Shown here in pieces: positions 1 through 8,177 of a stretch of 14,412 nt of DNA (position 1 is the stretch's first letter; each line of letters starts with the position of its first letter). Source of the stretch: Stramenopiles sp. TOSAG23-3 (Eukaryota; Sar); NCBI GenBank assembly GCA_900128585.1, contig LT642479.1, positions 2,362-16,773 of the forward strand, written 5' to 3'. The notes below the pieces were generated by a model. It was not told where the DNA came from and did not search any database. It worked only from the letters and a program-made list of their open reading frames with translations. The position numbers were made by a program, and so were the translations under genes.

Positions 1-1
1 C

Positions 2-3000
2 GGTATCGAAGACGCGGGGGCAACTGCCCTTGCCCGTGCACTGGAGAACAAACACTGCAAGCTGACAAGTTTGGACCTACACTGGAACGGTATCAAAGCC
101 GCAGGGGTTAACGCCATTTACAATGCCCTGGAGTCTCGTAGCACACCATCCACTTTGACGAACCTATCCCTTTACACACGCCCAGATGATAGCACCCTTC
201 CCCCTGAACTAAAAAACAAATCCTGGAACAAAATCCTCGCCTACTTGCGATCCCTCCACCACTCCGATACCACGACGGGGGGGAACATCAAGCTCTTGCT
301 CATCGGCCCCGGCGCTGCAGGGAAAACCACGTTGCGCATACGGTTGGAAAAACAACAGTTTGAAGAAACAGAGCAAACGGACGGGATTGAAATCACGCGC
401 CTCAAGTTGAAAGCAGCCGGTGCGAACGCGGTAGACCTTCACGTCAACGTGTATGACCTTGGGGGTCAAGACGAGTACATGGCAACCCACCCGTTGTTTA
501 TGGAAGCACGCTCGATCCATTGCCTTACCGTAGACTTGCAAGCTTACGCGCGCAACCCAACCGCAGTCTCACCCCAACGGTTCGTCCGCAACGTCCGCGC
601 CCGGCTTGGGGATAAGGCGATCATCATTCTGGTCGGGACGCATGCAAGTGATGTTGTTTCAAATTCGGTTCCTCTCGACCTAGCAAAGCAGCTAAATGTA
701 GATAAGAACTTGAACGTTCGTGGTGACCACGTCTTCGCCATCGACTCAAAGACCGGGTATGGCTTGAAAGAATTCATAACTGGCGTTCGAAACCTTGCAT
801 TCAGCTTACCCCACGTGAAACAAATCGTTCGCAATGAATGGCTACAATTTCTTGTGCGCCTAAACGATGAACGCGCACGACGTAAGTTTATGGTTCGGGA
901 CGATGTGATCGGCCTGGGCACGGCGGTAGAGTTCAACATGAGCGAAGACGACGCGAAGCTTGCCCTCGATTTTTTCTACGGGTGGGGGGAGATTTATTAC
1001 AACAGCAATGCTCCCGAACTAAAGGATTGGGTAGTCCTGGAGCCGCGATGGATTGCGGACGCCCTGGCGTGTGTTATTGGGCCAACTAACACCAGGCGCA
1101 ATGATTTGGAAAACGGCCCAGGCCCTTCGAAAAGGCAACGTACTGCCCAGACTGAGACACGCCGCGATTGCATCAAAATGGGCATGTTAAAGTACTCTGA
1201 CTTGGAACGTGTATGGCCAGAAGATACGTTTGGGAACGATCCCAACGCCCGAACGTACCTCTTGCGCGTCATGCAAAACCTTGAGTTGGCACACGCAGTG
1301 TTGAGCAGCGAAGGGGTCCTACAAGATTATTGTTTGGTCCCAGCCATGCTACCACGGTCGCGACCTTCGCAAGTTGGCGTGTCGCTTGCCAACGATCGCC
1401 GTCGGAGGCGAATTAAAATCACCTTCGACATGGAATTTTTACCACAAGAATTTTTTCCAAAACTCCTGGTTCGACTTCGTCGATTTGTCGTACCACAAGG
1501 AAGCTGGTTCGACGGACGGGAGCTAAAGCAGGGGGGGGCAAGTCTCCGGCACCCAAACGTAGATGGAGTTGATGGCTTGTTAACATTTTATCACCAGTTA
1601 ACGCACTGGAGATTTGCCATTGAAGTGTGGGGTACACGAGAAGATTCAAACGTGATGCAGCAAGCGTGCATGTTTCGAGGCGATATTCTTTCATGCTTTT
1701 GGTACACGTGTGATCTGTACGCGGAACAATGGGTCGAAATAAGCGACCTGAACCTTGTATCAGAATTCGACAAGGTGCTGTCGGTGGAAGAAGCAAAAGA
1801 AGACATGATTGAAGAAGAGTCAGTTCCCATGTTTCGACATCCCGGGAAACGGCCAAACAAAGTAGCAGCACTGGTGGACGATTTGTTGCCCATTATTATA
1901 CAACGCGACCCAGCCGTTTACGACAATATTATGAATCAAAGCGACCGTGACCTTCAATTATTGCGGCATCTCACCACTGTTATGCTAGAACAACAGCTCC
2001 CAGACCGGCTACGCGGACAGAGGGCGCCGCCATTATTGTGGTTGCTGCTCCCCTCTGACGTAGATTTCGCACAAATTCCCGAAGACCGTGAGTTGGGCGC
2101 ACATAGTGCGCAGCCAGGGCTTATGTACACTGGCTCGCTTGATCTGTATGCCCCGATGAGACCCCGGAACGAACCTTCCCTGCACGACCACAGGACATGG
2201 AACACAACTACCTTCTCTCTGCATGCCTTGTCCGAACCCCCAAACAAGGCCATGCAGTGGCATCTCACGGGCGTGCAGTGTCCAATTGACCCTGCGCAAA
2301 TCAAAGGTTTAACGGCAACAAACATTGCCAGAACGTTACGCGCTGCTGCGCGAACAGGGGTTAAAGGCCTTGCGGAATACCTTAGTGAGCGCAGCGAGCA
2401 AACTATAAACGTAAAGGAATATCTAAATCAATTGGCAACGGCTGTACAGGAACAATCGCCTCGCAGTGACTCGTCAAATGTAGAACCGCCAGACTGGGAG
2501 GCGCGCACGCGAGCAGCGGAACGGTCTGACATGGTGCCAATGATAGATTACGGAATCACGCAGACACGGCGACGCCTATGGTGTGAGCGTAACCACATGG
2601 ACTCAGCAACAAAGTCCATGCTGGATGTACAGAGTTATCAGGAGGAACATCAGTTCAGACAAAACGCCCCGTGGCGTTTGCAAGTTCCTGGTGCAGGGTT
2701 CGCCAACAGGAGAGAGAAGGAAGAGTTTGCGCAGCGTATTGTTCACAAGAGCGGCGGCAAACAGAAATGGTTTGACCTAATGGAAGTGCACGATGTAATC
2801 CCAAGTACACGTGTATATGGAGAGGAAGTCGCGTTTCTCACCAAAGCACGTAAACTTGTTCGGCGCTACCGTGATTCGTGGGACGTGTTCCAGCCACAAT
2901 GGGGTAATCCCGGATACGTACGCGATGGTATTCGTGTTAATAAAAAGCCGTTGTCGCATATACCATGGCGAGAGAGCCTCATGACAACGTTCAAAAACCG

Positions 3001-4468
3001 GCCAGATCAACAAGACAACGAACATGGAGAGAAGTATTTGGAACAGATAGAACCGCTGCCTCCTGGCACCGCCACCCCTGTCCATGTCCACACCGTGTTT
3101 CATGGCGTCCCGAGTATGGCAGTGGCTGAGAAAGTTATGAACACAGGGTTTGCTCAACTGTCAAAAACAGATGAAGGTTGGTACGGCAAAGGAATTTATT
3201 TTAGCCATGACATTGATTACGCTCTAATCCCTGAATACGCGAAAGAAGATTTGCAGTCTAAAGTGAAGACTATTATTGTATGCCAGGTGGTCGCGGGAAA
3301 CCCGTATCCGGTAATTGAACATCCCGAAACACCGAAGAACAGATCGCTGAAAGGGAAAGCACCAGTGTCCCCGCATGATTCGCATTATGTGCATGTTTCC
3401 GCGACGGATAGTTATTTGCCCGTAGAGCCAGCTGCCGGGCAAGAGAGCGATTATGAAACGTACTCTGAACTCGTTGTCCAAGAACCGGACCAAATCCTTC
3501 CATTATTTGTTTTGCAAGTGCGGGATACATTTATGGATGCGGCGAAGCATTGCTACGATGAGTATTTTTGGAAACCATACAAACGTCCCCCCCCCAATGC
3601 ATCAAGGAAACTGAAAAAAGCGTGGAAAGTCGACTTTAAAGCTGTTTGTGGCATTGAACGCCCAAACCATGGACTCGCCAATGCAGTTCGCAAAGCCATG
3701 CTGGTGAAACCGCTCCTAAAATTGTACCAGGAGCATGCAACAAACAATCGAAACGGTTTTCTAGCAATCACGCGTGAAGAAATTTTGGCCCTGCAACTGC
3801 TGCTGTTGTTTTCGACGACAGGGCGTGAATCGGAAATTAGCTACTCTGATGATGCAACCATCTACAATCGTTTCCGCGACGCATCCTGCGCTGCGCTTGA
3901 ACAATTTAGTAATTTATCGGCGCCCCCCCGCCTCGAACCCGCTGCTATGGCAAAATGCATTGCTGCATTCAGAAATATGTACCAACAGCCTGCTTCGCCA
4001 ATTCAAATTGTGCTAGAACGAACTTGGGATTTAGACCTGTTTCGGTGTTTGACTGCCCTAGATATGGGAGGGAGACTTGAAAACATTAAGGAAGAGCTTG
4101 GCAACGATGACCGTGCAGAAACTTATGCCGCTAAGTGTTCGATTATGGCGCTGAAAGCGATTCGAGCAACTGGGGATAGGGTTTTTTCGCCGCACACGGG
4201 TTACAATCCAGATCTGTTTCCCAATTGCAGTCAAGATGCCCATGCATGTGTGTCAGCAATTCAAATGGCGTGGAGATTTCCCGAAAAATACAACGGACAG
4301 CATGACGACACTTGTCGTTCTTGCCAAGGTAGTGATTCTCCAGGAAACGACCTACTGTACTGCGATACATGTAATTCTGCTTGGCACTTGCAATGCTTGG
4401 ACCCACCCTTGGACAACGTACCGCCTGGAGACTGGTCTTGCAAAGTATGCCTTCAAGGAGTTTGGTGA
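2..4468 (+). CDS. LRR-ROC-COR (ROCO) GTPase fused to PARP, phosphodiesterase-like region and PHD finger; 5' partial
   Basis: The frame is open to the left edge, so the true start lies outside; residues from position 2 continue a ribonuclease-inhibitor-like leucine-rich repeat (LTSLDLHWNGI). ROC GTPase: P-loop GPGAAGKT at 305-328, DLGGQ at 455-469, THASD at 638-652, DSKTG near 743. COR runs about 833-1750 (VVLEPRWIA; later YCLVPAMLP and FLPQEFF), with a basic, NLS-like insertion (KRQR) near 1133. About 1800-3050 is unassigned. PARP-type ADP-ribosyltransferase, about 3077-3530: His at 3101, GWYGKGIYFS with Tyr at 3197, Glu at 3467, giving a complete H-Y-E triad, which predicts NAD-dependent ADP-ribosyl transfer. 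About 3620-4270 resembles SidE-type phosphodiesterases (RPNHGLA at 3659, GRESE at 3821, DLDLFRC at 4028). A Cys4-His-Cys3 PHD finger fills 4313-4450; TGA ends the gene. It is intronless here and GC is near half by eye, below the next gene. ROC, PARP and PHD calls are strong; COR good; phosphodiesterase tentative. A nuclear, GTP-switched ADP-ribosylating sensor is inference. Confidence 0.9.
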   Translation, partial: GIEDAGATALARALENKHCKLTSLDLHWNGIKAAGVNAIYNALESRSTPSTLTNLSLYTRPDDSTLPPELKNKSWNKILAYLRSLHHSDTTTGGNIKLLLIGPGAAGKTTLRIRLEKQQFEETEQTDGIEITRLKLKAAGANAVDLHVNVYDLGGQDEYMATHPLFMEARSIHCLTVDLQAYARNPTAVSPQRFVRNVRARLGDKAIIILVGTHASDVVSNSVPLDLAKQLNVDKNLNVRGDHVFAIDSKTGYGLKEFITGVRNLAFSLPHVKQIVRNEWLQFLVRLNDERARRKFMVRDDVIGLGTAVEFNMSEDDAKLALDFFYGWGEIYYNSNAPELKDWVVLEPRWIADALACVIGPTNTRRNDLENGPGPSKRQRTAQTETRRDCIKMGMLKYSDLERVWPEDTFGNDPNARTYLLRVMQNLELAHAVLSSEGVLQDYCLVPAMLPRSRPSQVGVSLANDRRRRRIKITFDMEFLPQEFFPKLLVRLRRFVVPQGSWFDGRELKQGGASLRHPNVDGVDGLLTFYHQLTHWRFAIEVWGTREDSNVMQQACMFRGDILSCFWYTCDLYAEQWVEISDLNLVSEFDKVLSVEEAKEDMIEEESVPMFRHPGKRPNKVAALVDDLLPIIIQRDPAVYDNIMNQSDRDLQLLRHLTTVMLEQQLPDRLRGQRAPPLLWLLLPSDVDFAQIPEDRELGAHSAQPGLMYTGSLDLYAPMRPRNEPSLHDHRTWNTTTFSLHALSEPPNKAMQWHLTGVQCPIDPAQIKGLTATNIARTLRAAARTGVKGLAEYLSERSEQTINVKEYLNQLATAVQEQSPRSDSSNVEPPDWEARTRAAERSDMVPMIDYGITQTRRRLWCERNHMDSATKSMLDVQSYQEEHQFRQNAPWRLQVPGAGFANRREKEEFAQRIVHKSGGKQKWFDLMEVHDVIPSTRVYGEEVAFLTKARKLVRRYRDSWDVFQPQWGNPGYVRDGIRVNKKPLSHIPWRESLMTTFKNRPDQQDNEHGEKYLEQIEPLPPGTATPVHVHTVFHGVPSMAVAEKVMNTGFAQLSKTDEGWYGKGIYFSHDIDYALIPEYAKEDLQSKVKTIIVCQVVAGNPYPVIEHPETPKNRSLKGKAPVSPHDSHYVHVSATDSYLPVEPAAGQESDYETYSELVVQEPDQILPLFVLQVRDTFMDAAKHCYDEYFWKPYKRPPPNASRKLKKAWKVDFKAVCGIERPNHGLANAVRKAMLVKPLLKLYQEHATNNRNGFLAITREEILALQLLLLFSTTGRESEISYSDDATIYNRFRDASCAALEQFSNLSAPPRLEPAAMAKCIAAFRNMYQQPASPIQIVLERTWDLDLFRCLTALDMGGRLENIKEELGNDDRAETYAAKCSIMALKAIRATGDRVFSPHTGYNPDLFPNCSQDAHACVSAIQMAWRFPEKYNGQHDDTCRSCQGSDSPGNDLLYCDTCNSAWHLQCLDPPLDNVPPGDWSCKVCLQGVW

Positions 4469-4635
4469 TGAGTGGAGAGCGAGTAACCAACCAATTTAGC
4501 GTAGCCTGCTAGCCCGGTCAAGTCGCATTGATAACATTTTAAAAACTTAATGTGTGTTATTTATCCAAGGTAGTTTTTACTTTTTATTAAGTTGACTGTC
4601 GACGTGTCAGTCACTCGCTGTCTTCACTCTTTTTT

Positions 4636-4668
4636 CCCCCTCTAACCCTAATCCTAACCCTATAAACC
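4636..4668 (-). repeat. Interstitial telomere-like block (TTAGGG-type)
   Basis: The + strand reads as degenerate CCCTAA units (TAACCC, TAATCC, TAACCC, then TATAAACC) after a C5 run, so the minus strand carries about three to four TTAGGG/TTAGGA-type units. TTAGGG is the telomere repeat of many eukaryotes. The block is short and imperfect, about 170 bases downstream of the ROCO-PARP stop. It could be a healed break, a remnant of a former chromosome end, or chance in a C/T-rich stretch. Confidence 0.5.
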
Positions 4669-5275
4669 AAATTGTTTATTTTTTTTTTATTTTTTTTTTG
4701 AATTCTATAATATTTCATTCAATATTAATAATAACAGGTACATAGCATAGATAAGCAGTGTTCTTTTTAATTTTTGATATATAGTTACAACACATTTATT
4801 TCGTCAATTATTACAATGGAATAGTATTGAATAATTGAAATTAAATAATAGAAATTAACAACAACAATATGAAGACTTACTAATTAATTACTAAAGAATT
4901 GAAGAAAAGGGTGTAATTAATATAATATAGAAATAGCATAGCAATTATATTAAAAAAAAGAAAAAGAAGGAAAGAAAGAAGAAAAACACAAAATAAATAA
5001 TAATAATAATCAAAAGAAGAAGAAGAATTTGAAAAAAAACAATTTACAAACGAAGAACAAAATTGAAAAGATTGAAATGCAAAACAGTCACAGACACAAC
5101 TGGAAGGAGAAGAAAATAAACACAACACACAACAAATCAGCATATACATAGAATAATCATTGAAGAAGAAAAAGGAAGGACGGAAAGAAAGAAAGAAAGA
5201 AAAGAATAGTTAGTTGTGGTAGAAACTAGTTTTTGGTCTTGACCGAGTGAACAACGCAGCCCGTCGTCCATAGAT

Positions 5276-5281
5276 TATAAA
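5276..5281 (+). promoter_or_regulatory. Candidate TATA box of the Sfi1-like gene
   Basis: TATAAA lies 60 bases upstream of the ATG at 5341, where the spacer changes from simple AT-rich sequence to mixed sequence. With initiation some 30 bases downstream, the leader would be about 30 bases. Position and match are the only evidence; AT-rich DNA gives such matches by chance. Confidence 0.35.
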
Positions 5282-5340
5282 GGAAGCGCTCGGCTTGGTG
5301 TTCTTGCATTTGTTCTTATTGCTGCTGAGATATTTTGGGC

Positions 5341-7532
5341 ATGGAAAATTATTATAAAGTAAAGGAGAGCGGTTTGCGAAGGTCTTCGTCTGGGTCTGGG
5401 CCGGGAATGCCGCCCGTGTCTCCCTCTGGGCCGTCTGCGATGAGGACGTTCCCGTCCGCAGCAATGGTAAGCTCGAGCCTTGGCTCGTCGTCGGAGTTCT
5501 CCGTGTCGTCGTCGCAGGAGGGAATTGGCCTGTCCGGTGGAAGGACCGTGGACTGGAGCAAACGAACGGAACGATCGAGGCGAAAGCGGGAGAACCGGGC
5601 CAGGGCCCTTCATTACTGGAAACTAACGACGGAACGAAAGTGTACCGTTGCGTGGAAGGCGTACGCTCGGGAGGCTCGTTACAAGATGGAGTTCTGGGGA
5701 AGGATCTCGGTCGTTCGCGGAAACCTCTCCCTGCGCCGCCGCTGTTTTCGCCGCTGGACCAGGCTGCCCCGGCTCATGAACGACCGGAAGCACAAGCTCA
5801 GGACGTCGTACAAGTACAGCGCGTTCCGCCTCTCCCGAAAATTCTTTCGCGCGTGGCAGGCCTCCGTGGCCGCCTCCGACGGGGGTGCCCCCCCGCAGGA
5901 GGAACGCCAGCCCCTCGGCCGCCAGAGCACGCTCCGCAGGTATTTTTCCCGCCTGGCCTCGTACACGGCCTACCGCTTGAACAGAACGGAGCAGTACAGG
6001 ATCGCGAGACGGCACCTTTACCGCCGCCGCCTGTCCGTTGCATTTAGAAAGATTCGAAAGAACGTAGAGGTGGAGCGAGCGGAGTGCTCCAAGATGGACG
6101 CGTTCGCGACCGCCAACTCCATGCGGAGCGTGCTCCGGACCTGGCACAAGGCCTGCCTCACGCCGACGGAGGGCCAGCTTCGTCTCGCCCGGGCCGCGTG
6201 CGAGGAGAGGAGGAAGCGGTTCGCCGTCCGGGCACTGAAAAAGTTTTCCATCGCGTCCATCGCGTCCTCGCGGCGGCGAGCACAGCTTTTGTCTGCGAAG
6301 AAGAAGCGGCGGCTGTTCGGGGCGTGGGCAAGCGCCGCCGCGATCTCGCGAACGTACAAGAGGATGGCGGAAAAGGCCGCGGACCACGACAGGTTCGTGA
6401 CAAAAAGGTCTTTTCTTCGCCGGTGGGCCGCGGCCGCGAGCATTTGCAAGGGCGAGACGAAGTTGAAAAGTCTCAAAGCGTCCGCGACGCGAAGATGGCT
6501 TCGATCGCCACCGCCCACGCAAACGCGAAGGCGCTCTCGAAGGGTGTCCTCACCTGGCGCGCGTACCGCGACCGATGCCTTTACCGACGCCAGACCAACC
6601 AGAAAGCGACGGCGCACCGGAACAGAGTCGACAAGCTGCACGCCATCGCATCGTGGCGAGGGTTCTCTGCCAGCTCGAAGCGGAGGCGACAGCAGAACGC
6701 CAAAGCAACCGACTACTGTCGCCGCAAGATCCTCAAGGTGTCCGTGTCGACGTGGTCGCGGTACACGCGCGCCGAGCGCCGCGAGCGAGAGTCGTTTCTG
6801 CACAGGGAGGAGCTCAAGAAGGCAAAGAAGCTGGAGAGGCAGTACCTCATCGACGTTGGCGAGCGGGTGATCGTGAGGGCGAGGCGCCCGGTGCCCCGGG
6901 TGTCCCGGGAGGTGTTTGACGACGACGACGACGCCACGCCCGCCGCCGGCCTTCTCGACCGTTTGCAGTCCCCGGCCCCCGCCCCCCGCGGCCTTCAGGA
7001 CGGGTTCGTGGGGGCCTCCGCGTACAGCTTTCACGGCGGCCGCTCGAACAGTGCGCCCTCGCCCTCGAAGGAGAAGGATTACTCAGCAATCCCGGCGCCG
7101 AGAACAACCCCATCGTTCCCTGCCCCGCCGCGCCATTCGGGAAAGGAGAACCGGTTTTTGCAGTCCCCGCCGAGCGCGAAGGCGTCGCCGAAACGGTCGG
7201 TTGCGACGTCCATCGACGGGAGCTTGCTGGGGCATGCGCCCCCCGCGGAACCAGCGCCCGGGAAACCCGCGGCGAAAAGGACCAAGGCTGCCGAGACGGC
7301 AGAGTACGAGGAGGAACGCGCCCGGCTCTTTAAGGTGCTGCAGTCGGAGCAGTCTACCGTGGTCGTGTTCGAACAGAGCCTTGCCTCGACGGAACTCCCA
7401 GAGCTCGACACTGTCATCAAACTGGAACGTTCAAAGCGGAAGGTGAAGCAGTTGGAAGGCCAGATGTCGGCGTTGGAGAGGACCCATCGAGAAGGCCTCG
7501 GGGTTGCCCACGAAGATTTCGATGATTACTGA
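5341..7532 (+). CDS. Sfi1/centrin-binding-repeat-like protein, with one frameshift near 6466-6495
   Basis: The ATG at 5341 follows a TATA-like site; the codon before it is not a start. After a Ser/Pro/Gly-rich N-terminus come helical, basic repeats built around an aromatic anchor (FRRW, FRAW, LRTW, FGAW, FLRRW, VLTW, VSTW). Anchor codons lie at 5653, 5755, 5854, 5953, 6052, 6142, 6244, 6325, 6424, 6555, 6654 and 6753; most steps are exactly 99 bases (33 residues), and Leu, Ile or Phe replaces Trp in three units. This matches the Sfi1 design, in which a long helix binds a row of centrins at centrosomes or basal bodies. The C-terminus has an acidic stretch (near 6916), a Pro/Ser-rich linker and a coiled coil (about 7300-7500). 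Repeats continue from frame 1 into frame 3 between 6466 and 6495; no GT-AG intron of suitable length explains this, and one added base would give 730 residues. Assembly error or real mutation is undecided. Centrin binding is inferred. Confidence 0.8.
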
Positions 7533-7606
7533 GAGGATGTGAAGAAACGAGGGGAAGAAGAGAAGAATAGGTTTCTTAACCAATTATAAAGAGGAAAAGA
7601 AACCGT

Positions 7607-7612
7607 TGTAAA
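7607..7612 (+). terminator. Candidate TGTAAA polyadenylation signal, Sfi1-like gene
   Basis: TGTAAA lies 75 bases past the TGA stop. The same hexamer follows the tetraspanin-like and SEC14 genes at similar short distances. TGTAA is a known poly(A) signal in green algae; using it here is inference from three plus-strand genes, and the minus-strand genes do not show it. Confidence 0.3.
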
Positions 7613-7752
7613 TATAGCAGGTGTACATATGAGTTGTTGTTTTATAAACCGTTTTACCAGGTACCAAGAGGAGCTCTATGGCAAAATTTGGCCGCCATGG
7701 TGGTCTGGCAACGTGCTCGTGGGAAACATGGATCGACCCGAACGGCCACTGT

Positions 7753-8136
7753 TTAATCCCCAAGAATGAGCTCGCGCACCAAGTCCTCCTGCTGGCTCTG
7801 GGAGTCATTCAACCGTATGGCTGGGTTGTTCCAATTCATCAACGTGGGCACGCACGTGAGTCGAACGACGCCGTCTTTCCTGTAAACATAGTTGGGGTCC
7901 CGGTACTCGGAACGGTCGCACGAGGCAACCAACAGCACGCTGTCTTTCGTCTCCCCCATCACCTTCTTGATGACGGGGTCCGCTCGCACACAGTCGCCGC
8001 ACCACGACCTCCCTGTACTTTCCTGGACTGCCCCCGTGAACAACACGAACACGTTGCTCGCTTGGCCCTTCGCCTCGGCGACTTTTGCCTGAAAATCTAC
8101 CGTATTGCCACAAAACACTTCCTTGAACGATGCCAT
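7753..8136 (-). CDS. TXNDC17: Thioredoxin domain-containing protein 17-like (TRP14 family)
   Basis: 127 residues, about the usual length of the family (near 123). It is a single thioredoxin fold of the DUF953/TRP14 type: the strand VFVLFTG is followed by SWCGDCVRADPVI with the active-site WCxDC motif, then a strand VLLVASCD and the cis-proline segment VPTLMNW. Family members are cytosolic disulfide reductases that act on selected small disulfides and signalling proteins rather than as general thioredoxins; the Asp in WCxDC is the hallmark. No signal peptide or membrane segment is seen. The gene appears intronless. It converges with the Sfi1-like gene (220-base gap) and its start faces the divergent GAA-rich spacer. 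Its 3' flank (about 7660-7752) is unusually GC-rich, but the protein already has a complete family C-terminus, so I read that flank as untranslated. Confidence 0.9.
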   Translation of the reverse strand: MASFKEVFCGNTVDFQAKVAEAKGQASNVFVLFTGAVQESTGRSWCGDCVRADPVIKKVMGETKDSVLLVASCDRSEYRDPNYVYRKDGVVRLTCVPTLMNWNNPAIRLNDSQSQQEDLVRELILGD

Positions 8137-8161
8137 TGCTGTATACTGCTCGCAATTGTTG

Positions 8162-8177
8162 TACGTATATATACGTA
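8162..8177 (-). promoter_or_regulatory. Perfect 16-bp palindrome with TATATA core, candidate TATA region of TXNDC17-like gene
   Basis: TACGTATATATACGTA is a perfect 16-base palindrome centred 33 bases upstream of the ATG. The core is TATATATA-like and each arm contains TACGTA, so it could be a TATA element or a site for a dimeric regulator. The position supports a core-promoter role for the minus-strand gene; function is not shown. Confidence 0.4.

Larger units (their letters stand above)
4469..5340. other. AT-rich intergenic spacer, no gene seen
   Basis: About 870 bases between the ROCO-PARP gene and the Sfi1-like gene. It is AT-rich and simple in sequence: T runs near 4680-4699, an AAT repeat near 4996-5010, GAA triplets near 5016-5026 and GAAA repeats near 5183-5201. 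Short frames here are lysine/phenylalanine-rich translations of simple repeats and look non-coding. A telomere-like block is listed separately. The last 70 bases have mixed composition and probably hold the promoter and leader of the next gene. Confidence 0.75.

Noticed and set aside
6496-6870. Continuation of frame 1 in the Sfi1-like gene as a genuine Arg/Ser/Pro-rich C-terminus
   Set aside because: Repeats with exact 33-residue spacing resume in frame 3, so frame 1 beyond the shift is an out-of-frame read-through.
6018-7034. Long minus-strand frames across the Sfi1-like gene
   Set aside because: High GC leaves few stops; the plus-strand 33-residue periodicity is decisive for the real frame.
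7660-7752. GC-rich stretch downstream of the TXNDC17-like stop as a missing exon
   Set aside because: The protein is already full length with a family-like C-terminus, and no minus-strand frame here continues it convincingly.
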